DNA of 44,689 nt, from the NCBI GenBank assembly GCA_938085045.1, contig CALKGI010000015.1, positions 1-44,689 of the forward strand, given 5' to 3'. Numbering within the stretch: the stretch's first letter is position 1; each line of letters starts with the position of its first letter. The notes under the pieces are model-generated. The model searched no databases. It was not told the DNA's origin and worked only from the letters and a program-made list of their open reading frames with translations. The stretch is from an uncultured Alteromonadaceae bacterium (GTDB lineage: Bacteria; Pseudomonadota; Gammaproteobacteria; Enterobacterales; Alteromonadaceae). Below are positions 41,959-44,689 of the stretch, piece after piece. The translations under genes and the position numbers were made by a program.

Positions 41959-44283
41959 TTGACATTAAACAATAAAACTCAGACTAGTCCTCGAAGCCCT
42001 GCAAATTTTCATAAGTGCATAGACACGTTTAATGAAAGATTAACCTTCAAAGCCACAGCACTCGAAAATATACGTTACATGCATCTAGAAGAGGGGATTA
42101 ATGACAGTACATTCTCTTTTGAAAGTTTGGCAAGGTATTATCCTGACTGTTCAAAAATACTCAGTGTTTTAAATTTGTTAAACTCTAAAATCAGATTTGA
42201 CCAGTCTTCGAATCACTGGGAGCGATATTATGTTTTGCCCCAAAAAAACGATATTGACAAATTTATTCAAACGTTTGAAGAGCATAACGAAAGCGATTCT
42301 GTGAGAGAACACCTAATTAACAAAGATAAGAAATCAATCAAAGATTGGGTTCGCTCAATGTGCATTAACTCTAGCGTCAATTTTGGTTCAATAAGCTATG
42401 TATTAGGCTCGCCGGGCTCAGGCAAGTCGAGCTGTATAAAATACTCGATGGTAAAACATAATTCTATTTATTACGAAAATAATGTAATTCCAACTAGAGT
42501 GGAATACAGTAAAATTAAAGATGTTTTAAGTTCAAACAACCTTTTACACAGAGTAAGGGAAGGGAATTTCACATCAGACCTACAAAAGGCGATATGTTCT
42601 TTAATCACCACGCATATGCTAAGAGATTTATTGGTCTATATTAGAGACAAAGAACTCGAATCAACGAAGTTCACTGTCGTAGAGACATTTATTCAATCTT
42701 TATTTTCTCCTGACAACAAAGTAGATCTAAATTTTACTCGGGATGAAGCAAGATTTAATGCACAAATAGAATCTGTTAGAAAGTCAATGACTAACAGTAG
42801 CGGTATTATTTCGATACATAGTGAATTAAAAGCAAAACTTTTCGATTTCGCGACAAAAAAAGGAATTTCATTTTCAATTGTATTTGATGGTTTTGATGTA
42901 ATTTCACCGCAAGACATAATTGTCAGCTCCTATAACAGGAATATCCTAGAACTTCTAAAGACACTCATTGAAACCAAATGGTTGAGGAAGTATTCGATAT
43001 CCTATGAGATGCCATTAAGGGTAAACTATATCGTAGTTTTAAGGAGCAATACGTTTAAATTCCTCGATTTAAATAAATTATTGGTTCAAACTGCAAGACC
43101 GATTTGGTATGTCGTACCGCCAAATATAAAGCAGTTAGTTCGAAAACGACTGGCTATGGCTATGGATTCAATAGCAGAATTAAGTGGCAGTACGATCGAA
43201 ACAGGAGAGAAAAACAGGCTCGTCAGCAAGTTGTGTGAAAGTGTTCATAATACTTTCCAAGAAGAGAAGAAAAATAGAATTAATACTTCACCTAAAACTT
43301 TAATCGAAATAGTGAACGGTGATTGTAGGGCTTTTCTTAGATACGTAAAGGATATGATGATATATGCGTTATATTGGTCTAGATCAGAAGCTGAAGGTGT
43401 CAAAAATAACTCTCTAATCGAACATATTTTTGAAGTATTATTTACTTTACAAGAAAGGCACAGATGGATATATAAATTTATATTAATATCAGGGCTTGCT
43501 TCACACTTTAAATGCTATTTTAGAATGAACCCAGAGTCCCGCACAATGTATTCCTCCGACTCGATTGAGATATTCAGTTCTGTTAGAGACAAAAATGGTG
43601 ACAAAGTAAATGAAGCGTCGAACTCACTAAAATTTATTTTCGAGAATGTTGAAGAGTCCCCTCCTTTCGATAATATTTTCAACTACATTCCACTTGAATC
43701 ACTAGATGGCAATAATTTTCCAAGTATATTACTTAAATACCATATTTTAATGTTCGTAAATAATCAAAGCTATAACAAAGCCTCTGTTTCTGAAATAAAA
43801 TCATGTCTTAATGATTTTGGTTATAAAATAGAGAAATTCGAACTAAAATCGGTACTGGCAATATTGTTATTTTCTCAAGATCTAATATGGCAGAGAAACG
43901 GCACTTATAAATCAACAGACAAGTCTGTTTATACTCTTAATCAATTGATTACAAGTTTTGACTATATTAGTGAGGTTTGCTATTTCACCAATATTCCACA
44001 TCTAATTGGAAGCCAATTCAAAAAATTCTATAAAAAAAGAAATCTCAGAGTCCCCGTCCCCGACATGGCTAAGATATGTACGATGTATTTTTTTATTGAG
44101 TATATATGCTACGTGGAATCCAAATTCTTTGAAAATAAAATTGATAATAGATATTTAGTTGCCAAATCAATAAAAACAAGATTTGTTAAAGTTTTAGAAA
44201 ACAAATTATCAAAGTGGGGAACTGGAAGTTTGATCGATTTGAATACGATAGTCAGTAAAGTAAAGGTCGCGGTTGCAGAATAG
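41959..44283 (+). CDS. P-loop ATPase with STAND/Orc-Cdc6-like features and C-terminal winged-helix-like region, function unknown
   Basis: A large cytoplasmic ATPase, 774 residues from a TTG at 41959 (AGGA eight bases upstream) or 797 from an ATG at 41890 without a ribosome site; numbering below uses the ATG. Walker A is GSPGSGKS (173-180). Walker B is FSIVFDGFDVIS (D333, D336), the DGxD form seen in STAND and Orc/Cdc6-type NTPases. A sensor-1-like strand (NYIVVLRSNTFKFL) and a sensor-2-like GDCRAFLRY (R480) follow. The region about 625-700 (SVSEIKSCLNDFGYKIEKFE, SQDLIWQRNGTY) looks like a winged helix. There is no signal or membrane segment. The gene is visibly AT-richer than its neighbours and lies between a dead TA locus and an IS66 element, typical of acquired defence genes. 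I do not recognise the family and assign no function. Confidence 0.8.
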   Translation: MTLNNKTQTSPRSPANFHKCIDTFNERLTFKATALENIRYMHLEEGINDSTFSFESLARYYPDCSKILSVLNLLNSKIRFDQSSNHWERYYVLPQKNDIDKFIQTFEEHNESDSVREHLINKDKKSIKDWVRSMCINSSVNFGSISYVLGSPGSGKSSCIKYSMVKHNSIYYENNVIPTRVEYSKIKDVLSSNNLLHRVREGNFTSDLQKAICSLITTHMLRDLLVYIRDKELESTKFTVVETFIQSLFSPDNKVDLNFTRDEARFNAQIESVRKSMTNSSGIISIHSELKAKLFDFATKKGISFSIVFDGFDVISPQDIIVSSYNRNILELLKTLIETKWLRKYSISYEMPLRVNYIVVLRSNTFKFLDLNKLLVQTARPIWYVVPPNIKQLVRKRLAMAMDSIAELSGSTIETGEKNRLVSKLCESVHNTFQEEKKNRINTSPKTLIEIVNGDCRAFLRYVKDMMIYALYWSRSEAEGVKNNSLIEHIFEVLFTLQERHRWIYKFILISGLASHFKCYFRMNPESRTMYSSDSIEIFSSVRDKNGDKVNEASNSLKFIFENVEESPPFDNIFNYIPLESLDGNNFPSILLKYHILMFVNNQSYNKASVSEIKSCLNDFGYKIEKFELKSVLAILLFSQDLIWQRNGTYKSTDKSVYTLNQLITSFDYISEVCYFTNIPHLIGSQFKKFYKKRNLRVPVPDMAKICTMYFFIEYICYVESKFFENKIDNRYLVAKSIKTRFVKVLENKLSKWGTGSLIDLNTIVSKVKVAVAE

Positions 44284-44548
44284 CTTTTCTAAATAGAATA
44301 GTTTTCGAAAGATTTTGGTTCAAAGTTTCATAGTACATACAACTGGTAATATTAGACAAACATTCGTTTAATCCATACTATTATTTCAATTAACATTATC
44401 TACTTTGGCACAACGAATTTACACATTACTAAGACACAAATAATAGCAGACACGCCAATGCAACTACAGAATCTGACTAGTTAATTTGGCTATTGTCGCC
44501 TATTGAAGTTTGGATAGGAAAATAAACGAGCTATATATTGATTTGATT

Positions 44549-44689
44549 GTAAGCGTCCAATAGAGCCCACCTTCCCACACTAAAAATCCACTGTTAAGGT
44601 TTCCACTAACTTTAACATTGGGAAAATAATATGAGCCGACAAACGCGTGAACAATGGCAATTAACGATTGATGAGCAGAAAAGCAGTGG
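44549..44689 (+). mobile_element. IS66-family insertion sequence, left end (partial)
   Basis: GTAAGCGTCC at 44549 matches the terminal inverted repeat start (GTAAGCG) of IS66-family elements and is followed 72 bp later by the first tnp ORF. The element runs off the right edge. The 265 bp between the ATPase stop and this end show no gene. Confidence 0.75.
44631..44689 (+). CDS. tnpA: IS66-family TnpA-like accessory protein, N-terminal fragment
   Basis: Only 19 codons are present: MSRQTREQWQLTIDEQKSS. The R-E-Q-W-x-x-x-I-x-x-Q-x-x-S pattern is the common start of IS66 OrfA/TnpA-type (HTH) proteins, which precede TnpB and the DDE transposase TnpC. The position just inside a GTAAGCG terminus supports this. 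Confidence 0.7.
   Translation, partial: MSRQTREQWQLTIDEQKSS

Noticed and set aside
1..44689. CRISPR array, tRNA, rRNA, integron attC sites, prophage genes
   Set aside because: None seen by eye. The two TA relics raised the idea of an integron cassette array, but no attC-like sites were recognised around them.

Overview
The window looks like chromosomal DNA of a marine gammaproteobacterium of the Alteromonadales type (Colwellia, Thalassotalea or Shewanella-like). This is inferred from moderate-to-low GC, the many secreted lectin, fasciclin and thrombospondin-type proteins, a class I c-di-GMP riboswitch, and an ECF sigma/ChrR photo-oxidative stress cluster of the kind found in such organisms. 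Both edges are cut inside insertion sequences: an IS256-family element at the left (1-171) and an IS66-family element at the right (44549-44689). No rRNA, tRNA or CRISPR array was seen.

Layout. 379-2121: a secreted coiled-coil protein and a DUF4442 hotdog-fold protein. 2261-3286: a higBA toxin-antitoxin locus whose toxin is split by a 263-bp MITE with TA target duplication, leaving higA intact. 3387-11501: a large secreted lectin/discoidin/fibrinogen-like protein, then a two-gene operon (SGNH-like protein and a giant di-heme cytochrome) behind a GEMM-I c-di-GMP riboswitch. 11564-16183: an MmcQ/YjbR protein, a short BLUF blue-light receptor, a CHASE3 chemoreceptor and a LOV-GGDEF diguanylate cyclase with an intact product-inhibition site. 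16366-18786: small secreted or hypothetical proteins. 18931-23246: a GST, an Old Yellow Enzyme and its divergent TetR regulator with three operators, and a secreted metallo-beta-lactamase-fold protein. 23294-27235: an AAA-ATPase/PD-(D/E)XK protein, an isochorismatase-family hydrolase divergent from a GlxA-type regulator, and CreA. Three REP-pair (BIME) elements lie between genes in 18848-27319.

27324-40493 is a light/singlet-oxygen regulon. The first operon runs leftward: ECF sigma factor, ChrR-type anti-sigma, DUF523/DUF1722 protein, photolyase, SnoaL-like protein, FAD oxidoreductase, DUF1365, cyclopropane-synthase-like methyltransferase and a lipoprotein. A second operon has DUF2878, a chalcone-isomerase-like protein, DUF3833 and a LON-domain protein. 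Beside these are a short-chain dehydrogenase and a four-domain fasciclin lipoprotein. The sigma operon, the DUF2878 operon and the fasciclin gene each have TGATCC, an 18-bp spacer ending in CG, then TA, 30-43 nt before the start codon; the dehydrogenase has a weaker variant. The four transcription units therefore look like one ECF regulon.

40947-44689 is accessory DNA: a small secreted protein, a parD antitoxin pseudogene with three nonsense codons in an otherwise preserved frame, and an AT-rich, unclassified P-loop ATPase with an apparent winged-helix tail, followed by IS66. This ATPase is the best candidate for an undescribed (possibly defence) function. The other notable theme is light: BLUF, LOV-GGDEF, photolyase and an ECF/ChrR pair, together with c-di-GMP synthesis (LOV-GGDEF) and a c-di-GMP-sensing riboswitch about 9 kb apart.
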